Notes: generated from the letters alone by a model not told the origin. A stretch of DNA of 64,000 bases from Planococcus citri (GCF_950023065.1 NC_088680.1:40722559-40786558), one strand, 5' to 3'. Shown: positions 15,201 through 24,543, counted from the first letter of the stretch. Translations and numbers: made by a program.

Positions 15201-18200
15201 ATTAAGAAAAGAGAATTCCATACCTAAAACGAGTGCAATTTTACCTCTATATAGGTACGCAGGAAGTCGAGAATTTCAATTCTAGATACACGTGTATATT
15301 ACATTCGTAGTTTGGAGCTTTTCTTTTCGGAATGTGGAAGAACTTTAAGGTAATTGGGAAATTTTATTACAACTTATTTTTTACTCTTTTTTCCCCCAAG
15401 ATGCGAAGAAACTCGGAAATTGGGTGTTGATTTTAATAAAATTACATTACAGTCTGTGTTCTTTCATCCTTTATTGTGGCGCTAACAAGATAATATTTTT
15501 CACTCGATTCTTGTAATCTCTGTGTGCAGGTACAGTTTTAAATTAAAAAACACGAGTTTTGGCGCTTCGAAGGAGCTGAGGAATATGTAGGTATAATTTT
15601 GAAGAAATTCTTTTTTGGATCGCGTTTCCATAAAAAAAAATGAAAATTACAGGTTCCACTTTCATCCTCATAATCATATCCTCCATCTCGTTCCCTGAGA
15701 GAGACACGGTTTTGAATTCATTTTAAAGGTAATGAAAATTGCTCAAGGCAGTTGAAAATTTTGATTTTTATTTCAATTCAAGTAAGTATTTACTTTTCCA
15801 GCGAGTTACAGCTAAACACCTTCAGTTTATTTAGAGGCAAAAAATGCTCTAGAAATCGAATTTGGCTGGAAATTTTGTGGCATAAAAAACTCAGTAGGCT
15901 TTTTGTGGGTCTGAAATATCAGAAAATAGGGGACGACGCAGAACCGCAGAAGTCATGTTTGCAAAAAACAGCGCGAAACTTTCAACTCACGCTCTCCTTC
16001 AATTTTGAGTAAAAACTAACTGTTGTAGAATTATTTGATAATCACCTTATGACCTATCAAAATGGGTTAAAATATTACGAGAATTTCAAAAATTCTGACG
16101 AAATTTTTTTTGGGCATTTCTGAAGAACTTTGAGCACAAATTGAGTCATGATTTTCGGGATTTTAAAAAAAGTGTCATGTACGAGTCGTCAAAATGGATT
16201 AATATTACCTACGAGAATTTCAAAAATTTTCACGAAAAGTTTTTTTTGGTCATTTCTGAAGAATTTTGAGTCCAAATAGAGTTATGATTTTTGGGATTTT
16301 TGAAAAAGTGTTATAAGTATGACCAATCAAAATGGGTTAACATTTCGTTAGAAAAACAAATATTTCAACAACAAATTTTTTGAGCATTAGGTACTTACCT
16401 ACTGATGAATTTTCGTCTTAAATTGAGTCCTGATTTTTGGGATTTTTGAAAAAAAGTCACGTGGCCTATCAAAATGGGTTAATATAGTACGAAATTTTTA
16501 CGAAATTTTTTTGAACATTTTTGAAGAATTTTGAGGCCAAATTGAATGATACGTAGAAGTTATAATTTTGAGATTTTTGAAAAAGGTGTCATGAAACCTG
16601 TCCAAATGGGTCAAAATATAACAAGAATTTGAAAATTTTTGACGAAAATGTGTTTTCAGCCTTATTGAAGAATTTTGAGCTCAAATTGAGCGATGATTTT
16701 TGGGATTTTTGAAAAAGTGACAATCTAAAGTGACCTACCAAAATAAGTTAAAATTTTGAAAATGTTTCAACCTACTCGACAAATTTTTTTTGAACATTAC
16801 TGAAAATTTTTGAGCTCAAATTGAGTCATATTTTTGGAATTTTTGAAACAGTGTCACGCGACCTATCAAAATGGGTTAAAGTTTTTCAAGAATTCCAAAT
16901 AGTTTTGTTTTGAGTATTTTCGAAGAATTTTGAGCTCAAACTTAATCATATTTAAATAAAAATACTCAATCATAATTTCGAGATTTTTGAAAAAATATCA
17001 TGCGATTCATCAAAATGAGTAAAAATTTCAGCAGAATTCCAAGTATTTGGAAGAAAATGTTTTTCATGCACTTTTGACGAATTTTGAGCTTGAAATTGAG
17101 TCATAAAATGGTATTGGAATTTTTGAAAACCCGTCATCTGACCTATCAAAATAGCTTAAAATTTCGTCAGAAATTCAAATATTTCATTAAAAATGCTTTT
17201 TGAGCATTTCTAAAAAAATTTGAGCCCAAATTTGAGTGATGATTTTTAGGAGTGCAGAAAAAGAGTCACGTGACCTATCAGAATAGGTTAAAAATATTTT
17301 CATCCATTCATAGGTTAAAAAATTGCAAAGTTCAAATAATTCAACAAATTTTTTTTTTTTTGAGAATCCTTCAAAGAATTTTGAACACAAAATTGAGTCA
17401 ATTTTTCAAAGAATTATGAAAACTTCCATGTGATCCATCCATAATTTACAACACTGGATTCTCTCTTCATGTGACTCATTGCTTATTACTTAAGAATCGC
17501 GTGACAAAAAACTTAACTCCAATTTGGACTCAAAATTTCTCAAAAATACTCAAAAAAGTTTTGAAATGAACTTTTGATTTTTTTTTTAAATTTAACCCAT
17601 TTTGATAGGTTATCTAACACTGCTTCGAAAATTCCCAAATCATGTCTGAATTTGTGAACTCGAAGTCAAGCTGAAATTCGCCGAAATTATGGATTTTTCG
17701 GTTGGATACCTAGAAGGTGAATGGAAAACAAATTTTCAGCATTTTAAATCAATTTTTGCGACCTAAAAGTAGAATTTTAGGAAAATTTATACTTTGCTGA
17801 AAGCCTCGAATGGTCTAAAAAAAATAATAAAATTTGATTCTGGGAGATCGTATTTGTCAAGGAATAAATTTTTATCAATTTTTTAGGAGAAATATTCATT
17901 TTTACCCGGAAATCCTAAATTTTAGACGAGAAATTACCATTTTCAACAAAAAAAAATCTATTATTTTGTAAAAATATGTAAAAATTAATTTGAGAAACTG
18001 AAATATTTGTAAACAAAATTAGAAATTCAGGGCATGCTGTTTTTATAGATCCACCTTAACGAAAAATTTTAGCAGGTCATCTTACATGGTTCCTAAGATA
18101 GGTAGCTTTTCATACTCGACTTTCTCGACCGATACACGAAACACCATTCGTAATTTTCACTCACGATTTTATCGAGACTTTAAAATTAAGCCAAAAATTC

Positions 18201-19129
18201 TTCTCAATAAAAACCTCAACACCTTAACTTCCAACCCTTCCAAATAAATTACCCCTGTCGATAAAAAACTTCTCTTATTTATTTCTTTTTTGAAACGTGC
18301 TCGTTCTTTCTAAAGAAAAAAAAGTTACACGTTCACGTGCTCTGCTCGTACACATTAACGTCATTCTACCATTTGCCGCAAGAAATTCCCCAGCTTTTGG
18401 TCTTTTCTTAATGGGGCAAAAGCTCGGATTATTTTGGATGGAATTCAAAAAGATCACAATCAACAAGATGCGTTGGAAACGAAAACACCTCTGTTAGTAT
18501 ATAAGACAACAATCTTCATCTTCAACTCGTATACATAGTTAGATATAAGAAGAAAATTGTTATCACAATTGTACATACTAGAGAAAAGGAGTATAAGACG
18601 TAACGCATTTGAGAACGCAATGGCGAATGCGACAGTGACACGGAGAGATAGGTAGGTAAAGTAATAGGTATAGTAAGTAGTGAAACACTACTGCTGAAGT
18701 AAAATCCGGGATAAAATATTCTTTTGTTTTCCGCACACGTCTGTTTTCGCACATGATGTAAATACAGTATTCTACTCTAAACTCTAGCATAGCACCACTG
18801 TCAAGTCGATGCGGCATCGCACAGCGAGCGACACATCAGGACAAGCTGAGAGCGTACAGTCTTTGTAATACGAATTATGTATTATAATGTAGGTATATAA
18901 AATCATACATAGCTATAAAGAGTTGACTCACCTGAGGCACCATGCTTAATATGATGGCATTACTGAGATTGACATTTTCATCGACTGCGTCTCTTTGCGC
19001 TTGTTTATTGAATGTATTAAAACTCAATATGTGAAACATCAGCCAAAACGACATCAATAAGATCACCAATAATCCATTATGAAACCGGTATAGAAGGTTT
19101 CGGCGACATATTACGTTTATTTTGCTCAT
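1..19129 (-). CDS. Mgat2: alpha-1,6-mannosyl-glycoprotein 2-beta-N-acetylglucosaminyltransferase (GnT-II), seven coding exons, 3' end cut by window edge
   Basis: GnT-II adds GlcNAc in beta-1,2 linkage to the alpha-1,6 mannose of hybrid N-glycans in the Golgi, committing them to complex type. Joining 19129-18932, 14996-14784, 13204-12963, 9113-8968, 3555-3395, 521-307 and 210-1 gives 461 codons in one frame, every intron GT-AG. Seen: a short cytosolic tail and a membrane segment at about residues 19-38 (type II), a Thr/Ser-rich stem, then the catalytic domain. Landmarks are VHNRLMYLR (138-146), VFSHD (164-168), HPNEFPG and CPR, HYREAKFTQTKHHWWW (236-251), the metal-binding EED (273-275), KHNMG (330-334), CTYDDYNWDW (353-362), FHIGEC (387-392) and GGWGDIRDHNLC (443-454). 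In the human enzyme EED, the CTYDDYNWDW aspartate and the FH.G histidine form the active site; all are kept. The human protein has 447 residues, so little is missing. Start chosen as the first ATG of the exon carrying the membrane anchor. No frameshift; likely functional. Confidence 0.96.
307..521 (-). CDS. Mgat2: Mgat2 coding exon 6 (catalytic core)
   Basis: 215 bases, residues 321-391 plus two bases of codon 392. It holds KHNMG, CTYDDYNWDW and VFHIGE. The acceptor TTTTGTAG lies just above 521 and the donor ATG/GTAAGT just below 307. The split codon TG+C restores the conserved Cys of the family's FHxGxC motif. Confidence 0.96.
522..3394. other. Mgat2 intron with old repeats, no gene seen
   Basis: About 640-1090 is a decayed relative of the inner part of the foldback element at 54131-54868, sharing the GAGGTGTC start, the AAATGTG.ATAAA.TCGTT run and the CTGGAGAAATTGAAA...GGCTCC block. 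About 1490-2110 is a degenerate A/T array of 30-45 bp units of the type TTTTTGCCAAAATTGCAAAAAAGTC. The remainder is low-complexity DNA without a supportable coding exon. Confidence 0.6.
3395..3555 (-). CDS. Mgat2: Mgat2 coding exon 5 (metal-binding EED)
   Basis: 161 bases, residues 268-320. The sequence LVVFFEEDHYVAQDF holds the EED motif that, in the human enzyme, coordinates Mn2+ with UDP-GlcNAc. Two cysteines (SACPNC) match the conserved disulfide region. The acceptor is GTGTTACAG and the donor AAG/GTAAGT. Confidence 0.96.
4870..6180. repeat. Tandem array, about ten units of 122-146 bp with a CTGGAGCCTCCAG core
   Basis: The palindromic core CTGGAGCCTCCAG, or a one-base variant, starts at 4915, 5048, 5194, 5319, 5451, 5594, 5739, 5883, 6027 and 6149. 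Spacing is 133, 146, 125, 132, 143, 145, 144, 144 and 122 bp. Each unit reads roughly as AAAGCTGAAATTTGG, then TTTTCAACCTCACAGATCGA, CTGGAGAAGGTTTCAAGT, the core, and AAATTACAATTTCTACAAAA. Single or double copies lie elsewhere (about 20490-20660, 41400-41520, 41735-41800), so this is a local expansion of a dispersed sequence. Non-coding. Confidence 0.9.
6206..7128. mobile_element. Non-autonomous DNA element with 26-bp perfect terminal inverted repeats (element A)
   Basis: Positions 6206-6231 and 7103-7128 are perfect inverted copies, starting TTAAGGTAAAGTGGGGTAAT and ending with its complement ACTTTACCTTAA. The ends can be read as TA/AGGT...ACCT/TA, so a TA (or TTAA) target duplication is possible. 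Pieces of the terminus recur inside: GGGGTAATTCCGATA near 6236 and 6591, and inverted near 6893. It has no transposase. A short open frame at 6279-6488 has no recognisable features. It sits in an Mgat2 intron. Two other elements in the window share the end architecture (24602-25195, 43872-44938). Confidence 0.85.
8968..9113 (-). CDS. Mgat2: Mgat2 coding exon 4
   Basis: 146 bases, completing codon 218 and ending one base into codon 267. It encodes the strongly conserved HYREAKFTQTKHHWWWK segment. The acceptor TTTTTATTACAG and donor CAG/GTGAGT are clear. Confidence 0.95.
9114..12962. other. Mgat2 intron with a degenerate A/T array and a hairpin
   Basis: About 9700-10480 is a degenerate array of 30-45 bp units (GGCAATTTTTGGCAAAAA and similar), also seen at 1490-2110, 27640-28320 and 31390-32715. 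At its left edge, 9773-9785 and 9799-9811 form a perfect 13-bp stem (AAAACCCAGAACA) with a 13-base loop. From 10500 to 12962 there is G-run and T-run low complexity and nothing I can call a gene. Confidence 0.5.
12963..13204 (-). CDS. Mgat2: Mgat2 coding exon 3
   Basis: 242 bases (residues 138-217 plus two bases of codon 218). It contains VHNRLMYLR, the VFSHD motif of the nucleotide-sugar binding fold, and the HPNEFPG/CPR block that is diagnostic for GnT-II. The acceptor TTTGCTCGCAG and donor GA/GTGAGT are both good. Confidence 0.95.
13205..14783. other. Mgat2 intron with old foldback-family sequence
   Basis: About 13900-14300 includes GGCTCAATCGAAGTTGAAGG and the core CGCTGGAGGCTCCAGAATGG (near 14220). 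Both are shared with the dispersed foldback family. No exon is visible between the two splice sites. Confidence 0.45.
14784..14996 (-). CDS. Mgat2: Mgat2 coding exon 2 (stem region)
   Basis: 213 bases, phase 0 at both ends (residues 67-137). The acceptor is TTACTCGCAG and the donor CAA/GTAAGC. It encodes the Ser/Thr-rich, weakly conserved stem and the start of the catalytic domain; the last residues, VIVIQ, continue into VHNRL of the next exon, a join that matches the family. Confidence 0.92.
16030..17655. repeat. Tandem array, about eleven units of about 135 bp, ending in one inverted unit
   Basis: The unit contains ACCTATCAAAATGGGTTAAA, then GAATTTCAAAAATTTTGACG, GAAGAATTTTGAGCTCAAAT and TGAGTCATGATTTTTGGGA. 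The TATCAAAATGGGTT landmark or a variant falls near 16055, 16187, 16322, 16462, 16595, 16729, 16859, 17004, 17141 and 17272, with a weak copy near 17430. The last unit, about 17505-17655, is in the opposite orientation: AACCCATTTTGATAGGTTAT at about 17600. It lies in the first coding intron of Mgat2 and has no coding potential. Confidence 0.85.
17656..18931. other. Rest of Mgat2 intron, no gene seen
   Basis: Low-complexity AT-rich DNA up to the exon with the membrane anchor. The open frames here are short and compositionally random. Confidence 0.4.
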
Positions 19130-19140
19130 CGCTGTACCAC
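18932..19140 (-). CDS. Mgat2: Mgat2 coding exon 1 (5' UTR end plus signal anchor)
   Basis: The ATG at 19129-19127 opens 66 codons that encode a basic tail (RRNLLYRFHN) followed by a hydrophobic stretch, LLVILLMSFWLMFHIL, typical of a Golgi type II anchor. The donor CAG/GTGAGT follows 18932. A CAG acceptor ending at 19141 leaves 11 bases of 5' UTR in this exon, so at least one non-coding first exon should lie further upstream (above 19141). I could not place it. Confidence 0.88.
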
Positions 19141-22100
19141 CTGTGCAATGAAACAGAAATAATAATAAACCGTCAGCGTGGTAAGAGCAATTACATGTGT
19201 GTACCTAATTAAAACACGATACGTGTCAAAAATATGATAACGCGATTAGACGCCCGAAAATTAACGCGATCTAGAAACAACTGAAACGTGTTAATTAATT
19301 CGTATAATATTGGTAAAAGAAAAAGATAACAGCGAATTTTCTCCTTAACTATTTATTTGAAGCTATTTAACATTTTTTATGTTGGACAAAAATCACCATA
19401 ATCGGAATTTATCTAATTTTCAGTTCAAATTTGTGGAGAAAAGCCTAAAAACCCGCAGCTTGAGAAAATTGATGCAGTTCGAATAAATTTTACTCTTATT
19501 TTTCTACAGGTACCAAAAAATCGAAGCTTTGACAATTACAAAAAAAAATTGTCATTTAGGAATTTTAAAACCCAAATTTAATTTTTATTTGTTTTTTATC
19601 ATGTTCTAATTTTTTTAGTGGGAGGGAAAGGGGGATATGAACTGTTTAATTTTGAAATGTTTTTTTGAAGCTTTAAAATAATGAGGAAATTATTTTTATT
19701 GATTTTTTTAGAATTCAGAAAAATACATATTGCACGTGCTCCCATGTTTCCCCTTCCTTTCCCCCTTCCAAAAAATTGTGCAGAAGTAACAATAATCGAA
19801 ACATGATTTTCTACTTGAAAATTCTCCTAAAAAGAGAAGTTTATGCATTAACGAAGAGTTCAATATTCATAAAACAAACAAAGTACATCTACATAAATGT
19901 ACTCTATTACACAATTTGTGTACTTTTGATGCGATAACGGGATGGTCTTATCAGTAAATTCGACATAACAACCGATAAATACTCTACCACGAATGTAATT
20001 AGTTGATTCATTAAATTTGTTACCAGGAAACTCATCGAAAACTGAAAAGTAATAAAAGTACTTCGAAAAGTGCCTTTATTTTTGGGTAAACTCAAAAACC
20101 ATCAATAACAGACATTAATCTAAAGATGAACACGAGGTTAGAGGAGATGAGCAGTTACAAAGTAAATAAACATATTTCTAGAAATGTACTTGAAGATCTG
20201 TTATCGAGGCTTTCCTCGATATTAGAATAAATAGTACCTACATCAAGCGTTCATTGCACCTTCAATCCAACGTTTACCAACTAAGAGTACAGAAGCGCAA
20301 TTTTGTTTGCATATTTATACATCTGCAGGAGCAAAGTTTTTCCATTTGTTGGAGAGATACCTACCTAAACCCGACCGACAGAAAACTCCCCCCCCCCTCC
20401 CAACCATTGAAATTTTTGGCGCTAATTTTTGAGGAGTGTGAGAGAATTTTAAAAATTCAAATAAAAATGTGAAAAAATCATTAACCTGATCTGAGCTAGA
20501 AATCTGAAATTTGGTATGCAATATTTTGTGACAGCTTCCCCCTCCCTCCTCACAGATCAGTTGGAGACGGATTCAAGCTGTTTCGATAAGTTATGAAGCC
20601 TCCAGCATCTTTTTAAAAATGAAAATTTCTATAAAATTTTACCCAATCAAGTTGAAAATCTAAAATTCACTTCAAGTAGGTATATCCTATTTTCAACATA
20701 ATTATTGAGTCAAGTGGAGTTGACTCGCTCTTGAACCAATTTTTTCAAAAATTTCAAGTTCCCCATTTTTGGAAAGTATTTACTAGAATATCATGTCAAA
20801 TTTCGACTTCTTTGTGCCTGCAAATAATGTTAATTTGGCCCCTATTGGACCATAGTTGGTTCAAATTTTAGATTCAAGACTGAAATGCAATTCAGGAAAA
20901 TATTTTCTTTCGAAAAATTTTTATGCATGTTATAGAACCTCCTTCGCCAAATTTGGGACCCTTGAAACGAAGATGGACTCTTCGATTATTTTCTCGGAAA
21001 GGTAGAGGTTGAGAGCTTTCAATTTGAAAAAAATCAACTCATTAGCTTTAAAAGGTGCCGAAGAAAATTTATAGAATTTTGCAGGGGGTCCAAAAATTTG
21101 ATTTTTGGGACATATCACAACTACAATGGGACCAAATTCATTCAAATATGGGATTTGCAATTCAGAAAAAAAGTATTTTTTCAACATTTTTCAATGTTGA
21201 TTTTAAGACTCCTTGCCCGAAATTTGAGGCCTTTAAAATCAAATTTGGTCCCTCGCTATATTTTGCATGCAAAGTACTCGTTGAGTTTTCAATTTTTTTT
21301 TAAAAATCAGCTTCCTAGCTTTAATAAGATCCAACTGAAAATTCGTTCAACTTTTGACTTTTGCCTTTATTCATAAAAAATTTCGTTTTTTTGTATCTAT
21401 CACGTAACTCTTACTCAAAGGGGGCCAAATGGTTCAAATTTTCATCAAGTGCTAAAGATACTCTATTCTAAAGTATGTTGTGATTGCATCCCAGTTTTTT
21501 AAAATTTTGATGAAAGCGGTCCAAAAATTCGAAAAATTTAGTTCTTTTGGGGCACAAATTGGTTGAAAAGGATTTAAAGTTGAAATTTAATTTAGAAAAA
21601 AAAATAATACTTCAAAAAAAAACTACGTTGATTTCATTTTTGGTGCCTTATCCTCAAATCTGAGGCCCTCGAAATCCGAATTGGCCTCTAGCTATATTTT
21701 TAAGAGCAAGCACTCTCGAGAGCTTTTGATTGAAAAAAATCAGCTCTTAATGATGATCGATTAAAAAAGTCAAAAATGTGTCTTAAAAATCTGTAGTCCA
21801 AATCCAAGTGAAGCAGTTCTTTTTCTTTTGACTCTTTCAACCACCAAACACAAAACAAAATTCAACTACTCTATATGTTTTGTTTTGAACATTTTTGATC
21901 CAAATATGAAATTAAAAAATGATTCCTATAAAGTACACCCAATGGCCGAAATACGATGAGAGGAGACGAGGAGAGAGGAGACGCCTAACAGATTTTAAGA
22001 CCTACCTATTCAACTACCTACCTACACAAGTTCTACGAAGAACAAAACTTTAACAGCGCTCCACGCGTGTGTAGAATAAACTAAAGTCAAATGGCAATCC

Positions 22101-22209
22101 GAACGCTTACCGAACGCGCGTTTTTGTTCCGTGGAGGTTTTCCTGTAGATGTAGAGAAGCAGTGATAAAATTCATTTTACTAAACGTAATGTTGTTTCAA
22201 CTTTTTCAG
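19141..22209. other. Region between two head-to-head genes, with a three-copy repeat
   Basis: Mgat2 is transcribed leftward and the SANT-domain gene rightward, so both promoters should be in or near this 3-kb stretch. 19141-20480 holds no recognised feature. 20490-20660 is a single copy of the GGAGCCTCCAG unit. About 20820-21770 holds three diverged copies of a repeat of about 230 bp (listed separately). The more GC-rich part around 21940-22150, with TACCTACC motifs, is my best guess for the promoter area, but no TATA box or initiator decides it. Confidence 0.45.
20820..21770. repeat. Three diverged direct copies of a repeat of about 230 bp
   Basis: Copies start near 20825, 21110 and 21540. 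They share the order: GG.CCAAATT.GTTCAAAT, a TTGAAATGCAATTCAG.AAAA run, a CCGAAATTTGAGGCCCTTGAAA block, a CTC..TATATTTT...AGCACTC run, and GAGCTTTCAATTTGAAAAAAATCAGCTC. Divergence is high, so this is an old duplication. Non-coding. Confidence 0.6.
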
Positions 22210-22366
22210 GATAATTGATTTCAAATTGTAGATCATGTAAGTGAATTAAACCTACTTTACACATTTTAGACTAAGCTAATTTCTAAAGTGATAATCGTAA
22301 TGTTGCCAACATAATAGTATTATCAATAAAACCTTTCAGAGTTGCAAGTTGCAAGGATAAACTGAA
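22210..22366 (+). other. Probable 5' UTR pieces of the SANT-domain gene
   Basis: A CTTTTTCAG acceptor at 22201-22209 and an AT/GTAAGT donor at 22237 would frame a 27-base non-coding exon (22210-22236). ACCTTTCAG at 22331-22339 is a second acceptor, 27 bases before the start ATG. Both fit an untranslated leader spliced to the first coding exon, but this needs transcript data. Confidence 0.4.
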
Positions 22367-24543
22367 ATGGAATTCGAAAACCCGCCACAGGAGGTAACAT
22401 TTCTCTACGATGAACATGGAGAGAAAATAAAAGACGATAATGGCCGTGTTTTAGTTAGACTTTCTAGTAAGTTGAGTTGATTTTTCTTTTGAATATTATT
22501 ACCTATTTCACTTTTCGGACAACGCTCTTTCAGTCCGGCATATATCATGACGTAACAGCGACGCGATTGGCGTTTTCTTCAACTAGATTAGAGGGTTATC
22601 AGTCTTTTTTTTCAGATAGGTAGGTAATTATGATACCTCAATAAATTGCTTCAATTTCCATCATTAATTGCAATTTCAGCAAAATTACAAATCTTTGGGG
22701 TTTCCTTGCTCATGTTCATCAGATGTGATTATTTTCAAATTTGGAAAAGTGGGCTTGCTGTACTTACTTGAGGAGAAAAAAATTAACAGTTTCTCATGAC
22801 TTTTCGTTTTCTGTAATTTGTAATACGTATTATAATGTATAAATACGTTTTCGAGTCGTTTGAGCTGAAAAGTCAGGGGTTCTCAAAATGGCAAGATTCA
22901 ATTTTATAAAATTTAAAATGATAAAACACGAAAAAGTAGATCATGAAAATTCTAAAAAAAAAAAAAAAACAACATAATTATGTTGTACATTGAACCTCCG
23001 AAAGAAGTTACCAAAAGTGCCACTAAAAAACTAAAAATGCCCAATTTACCAAAAAATTATTGTGAAAAAATTTCAAAAAAAATCCACAAATATGACCCTT
23101 GACAATATCTGGCTTTCCTGCAAGTTGAAATAAATTCGGTTAAAAATTACTCAACATGAAAATTTTTGAACTGAAATGTCAAATTCCTGATTCATCCTTT
23201 TAGAGGGGTCAGATGAGGTGATCTAGAGATTTGAAAATTTTGTCATGTGAGTTTTAGGCCACAAGACAAGAACCAACTCTCATTTGTTGATTTCAAAATT
23301 GCATATTTATCTACTGACAAATTATTTTTTGTACAGCTGGCAAAATGGTTTACGCGAAGGTAGTTCCGGCCCGAAAACTAGGTATGTAGCCTTACACTAC
23401 AAATATTTTTGTTTTGTTCTTTTGAATTTCTTTATTAATACTAAAATCAATCTATTTACTCATTGAAAAGTGACCAGCACAGAAACCACCAAACCCGATG
23501 TCAAGAAAAACACAAAAATACAACTACTAAAATCAAGTACGCACTTACTCGTAATTTTACCCAATATTTACGATCTATTCAAATACATATGCCGAGCCTT
23601 TTTGAAATTGAAATTAATTTTTTCGTTTTTCTGCTGCACAGAAACCACCAAACCCGAAGTCATCAAAACGAATACAACAAAACCAAGTATGTATTACTGC
23701 CAGTAAATTCATAATGTTTCATAATAAACCTCTCCGACGATGAAAAAAAAGAAGGTAATAACATCGATTTTCGTGCGTTTCTCTCCAAAAGGACTGCCAT
23801 GGAATGACGATTTAGACCGAATTATCACCACAGCCGTTTCCGATTTTGTAAAAGGATCAGAAGAGGAAGGCATTGCAGCGGGCAAAAAATCCTTCAAACA
23901 AGGATCCCAGATATGGACTAGTATTGCCACCAAAGTCAACGCTCAAGGGTACGATTTTACAGCAGAACAATGCAGAGGCCGTTATAACACGATTGTGGCA
24001 GCTTTTCGACGACTCGAAGAAGACAAAAATAAAGATAATCGCTCCAGGGTTAGAGCAAGCACTTCGCACGATGTACTTGAGTACGTTTACGATTAATAGT
24101 TATTTTCAAGATAAACCCCAAAATCTCTATCAATATACAATTTTTAATAGATAGGTAGGTATCTTTAAATTTTCAGGATTGTCAGAAACATAACGGAAAC
24201 CAAAGAGGATGACACCGTAGAAAAAACCATCCATAAAAGACGTAGTATTTCTTCCGTCAACAAACCTGACCCTTGTCACAATTTAACCCCCGCAGTAAGC
24301 AGCCAATTCAGTAATAAATCATCAAATATATCCTGCCTGACATCTTCAACTCTGGCAAAAGAAGTCAAACAACTTCGAGAGCAACACATAGACATGCACA
24401 AAGAGAAAATAATGAAGTTAGATGCATTAATTGAAGAAAATAAACGTACAAATGAGGAACGCAAACGAACTAATGAACTCTTAGCAGAACATAATCAGCT
24501 ACTTTACCAATTGTTGAGCATATATAAACCAATTTCCGAATAA
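22367..24543 (+). CDS. Myb/SANT-like trihelix DNA-binding protein with C-terminal coiled coil, six coding exons, 303 residues
   Basis: Join 22367-22466, 23337-23381, 23471-23536, 23642-23686, 23792-24080, 24177-24543; all introns GT-AG, frame unbroken, TAA at 24541. Start: the ATG has G at -3 and +4, and an in-frame TAA lies at 22358. Residues 1-48 are acidic then basic; 49-85 hold two related Lys/Thr-rich segments (ETTKPDV, KTTKPEV). Residues 87-155 resemble a Myb/SANT-like domain: PWNDDLDRII (W89), QIWTSIATKV (W127), then CRGRYNTI (Y150) in the third-helix position, with an insertion between helices 1 and 2 as in insect Myb/SANT-like and trihelix proteins. Residues 246-300 (KEVKQLREQH...ERKRTNELLAEHNQLL) form a coiled coil, suggesting dimers. 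Inferred role: nuclear DNA binding; no target can be named. Many insect relatives derive from Harbinger transposon Myb-like proteins, a possible origin here. No orthologue symbol is recognised. Confidence 0.85.
23337..23381 (+). CDS. SANT-domain gene cassette exon 2 (45 bases, phase 1-1)
   Basis: Acceptor TTTTTTGTACAG, donor AG/GTATGT. It encodes TGKMVYAKVVPARKL, with its first and last codons split. The length is a multiple of three and both ends are phase 1, so it can be skipped without a frame change. Confidence 0.75.
23471..23536 (+). CDS. SANT-domain gene cassette exon 3 (66 bases, phase 1-1), with alternative in-frame acceptor
   Basis: Encodes VTSTETTKPDVKKNTKIQLL and two more residues. 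A second acceptor, GCACAG at 23477-23482, would shorten it by 12 bases and still keep frame. The stretch 23477-23498 is identical to 23636-23657, which spans the acceptor of the next exon, so the exon and its splice site look duplicated. Confidence 0.7.
23642..23686 (+). CDS. SANT-domain gene cassette exon 4 (45 bases, phase 1-1)
   Basis: Acceptor TTCTGCTGCACAG after a pyrimidine tract, donor CCAA/GTATGT. It encodes KTTKPEVIKTNTTKP. It is a partial duplicate of exon 3. Confidence 0.75.
23792..24080 (+). CDS. SANT-domain gene exon 5 (DNA-binding domain)
   Basis: Encodes residues 87-181, the whole Myb/SANT-like trihelix (PWNDDLDRII to FRRLEEDK). The chosen acceptor CCAAAAG at 23785-23791 keeps phase and puts the domain tryptophan three residues into the exon. 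The open frame extends upstream to 23740, so a slightly longer exon is possible. The donor is GA/GTACGT. Confidence 0.82.
24177..24543 (+). CDS. SANT-domain gene exon 6 (coiled coil and stop)
   Basis: Acceptor TTTTCAG at 24170-24176. Encodes residues 183-303: a Ser/Pro/Thr-rich linker, with a basic KRR at about residue 205 that could aid nuclear import, then a heptad-like Lys/Glu/Leu-rich coiled coil, then TAA at 24541-24543. An AATAAA (24539-24544) overlaps the stop codon but is unlikely to be the working poly(A) signal. The 3' UTR may run into the inverted-repeat element that starts at 24602. Confidence 0.85.
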
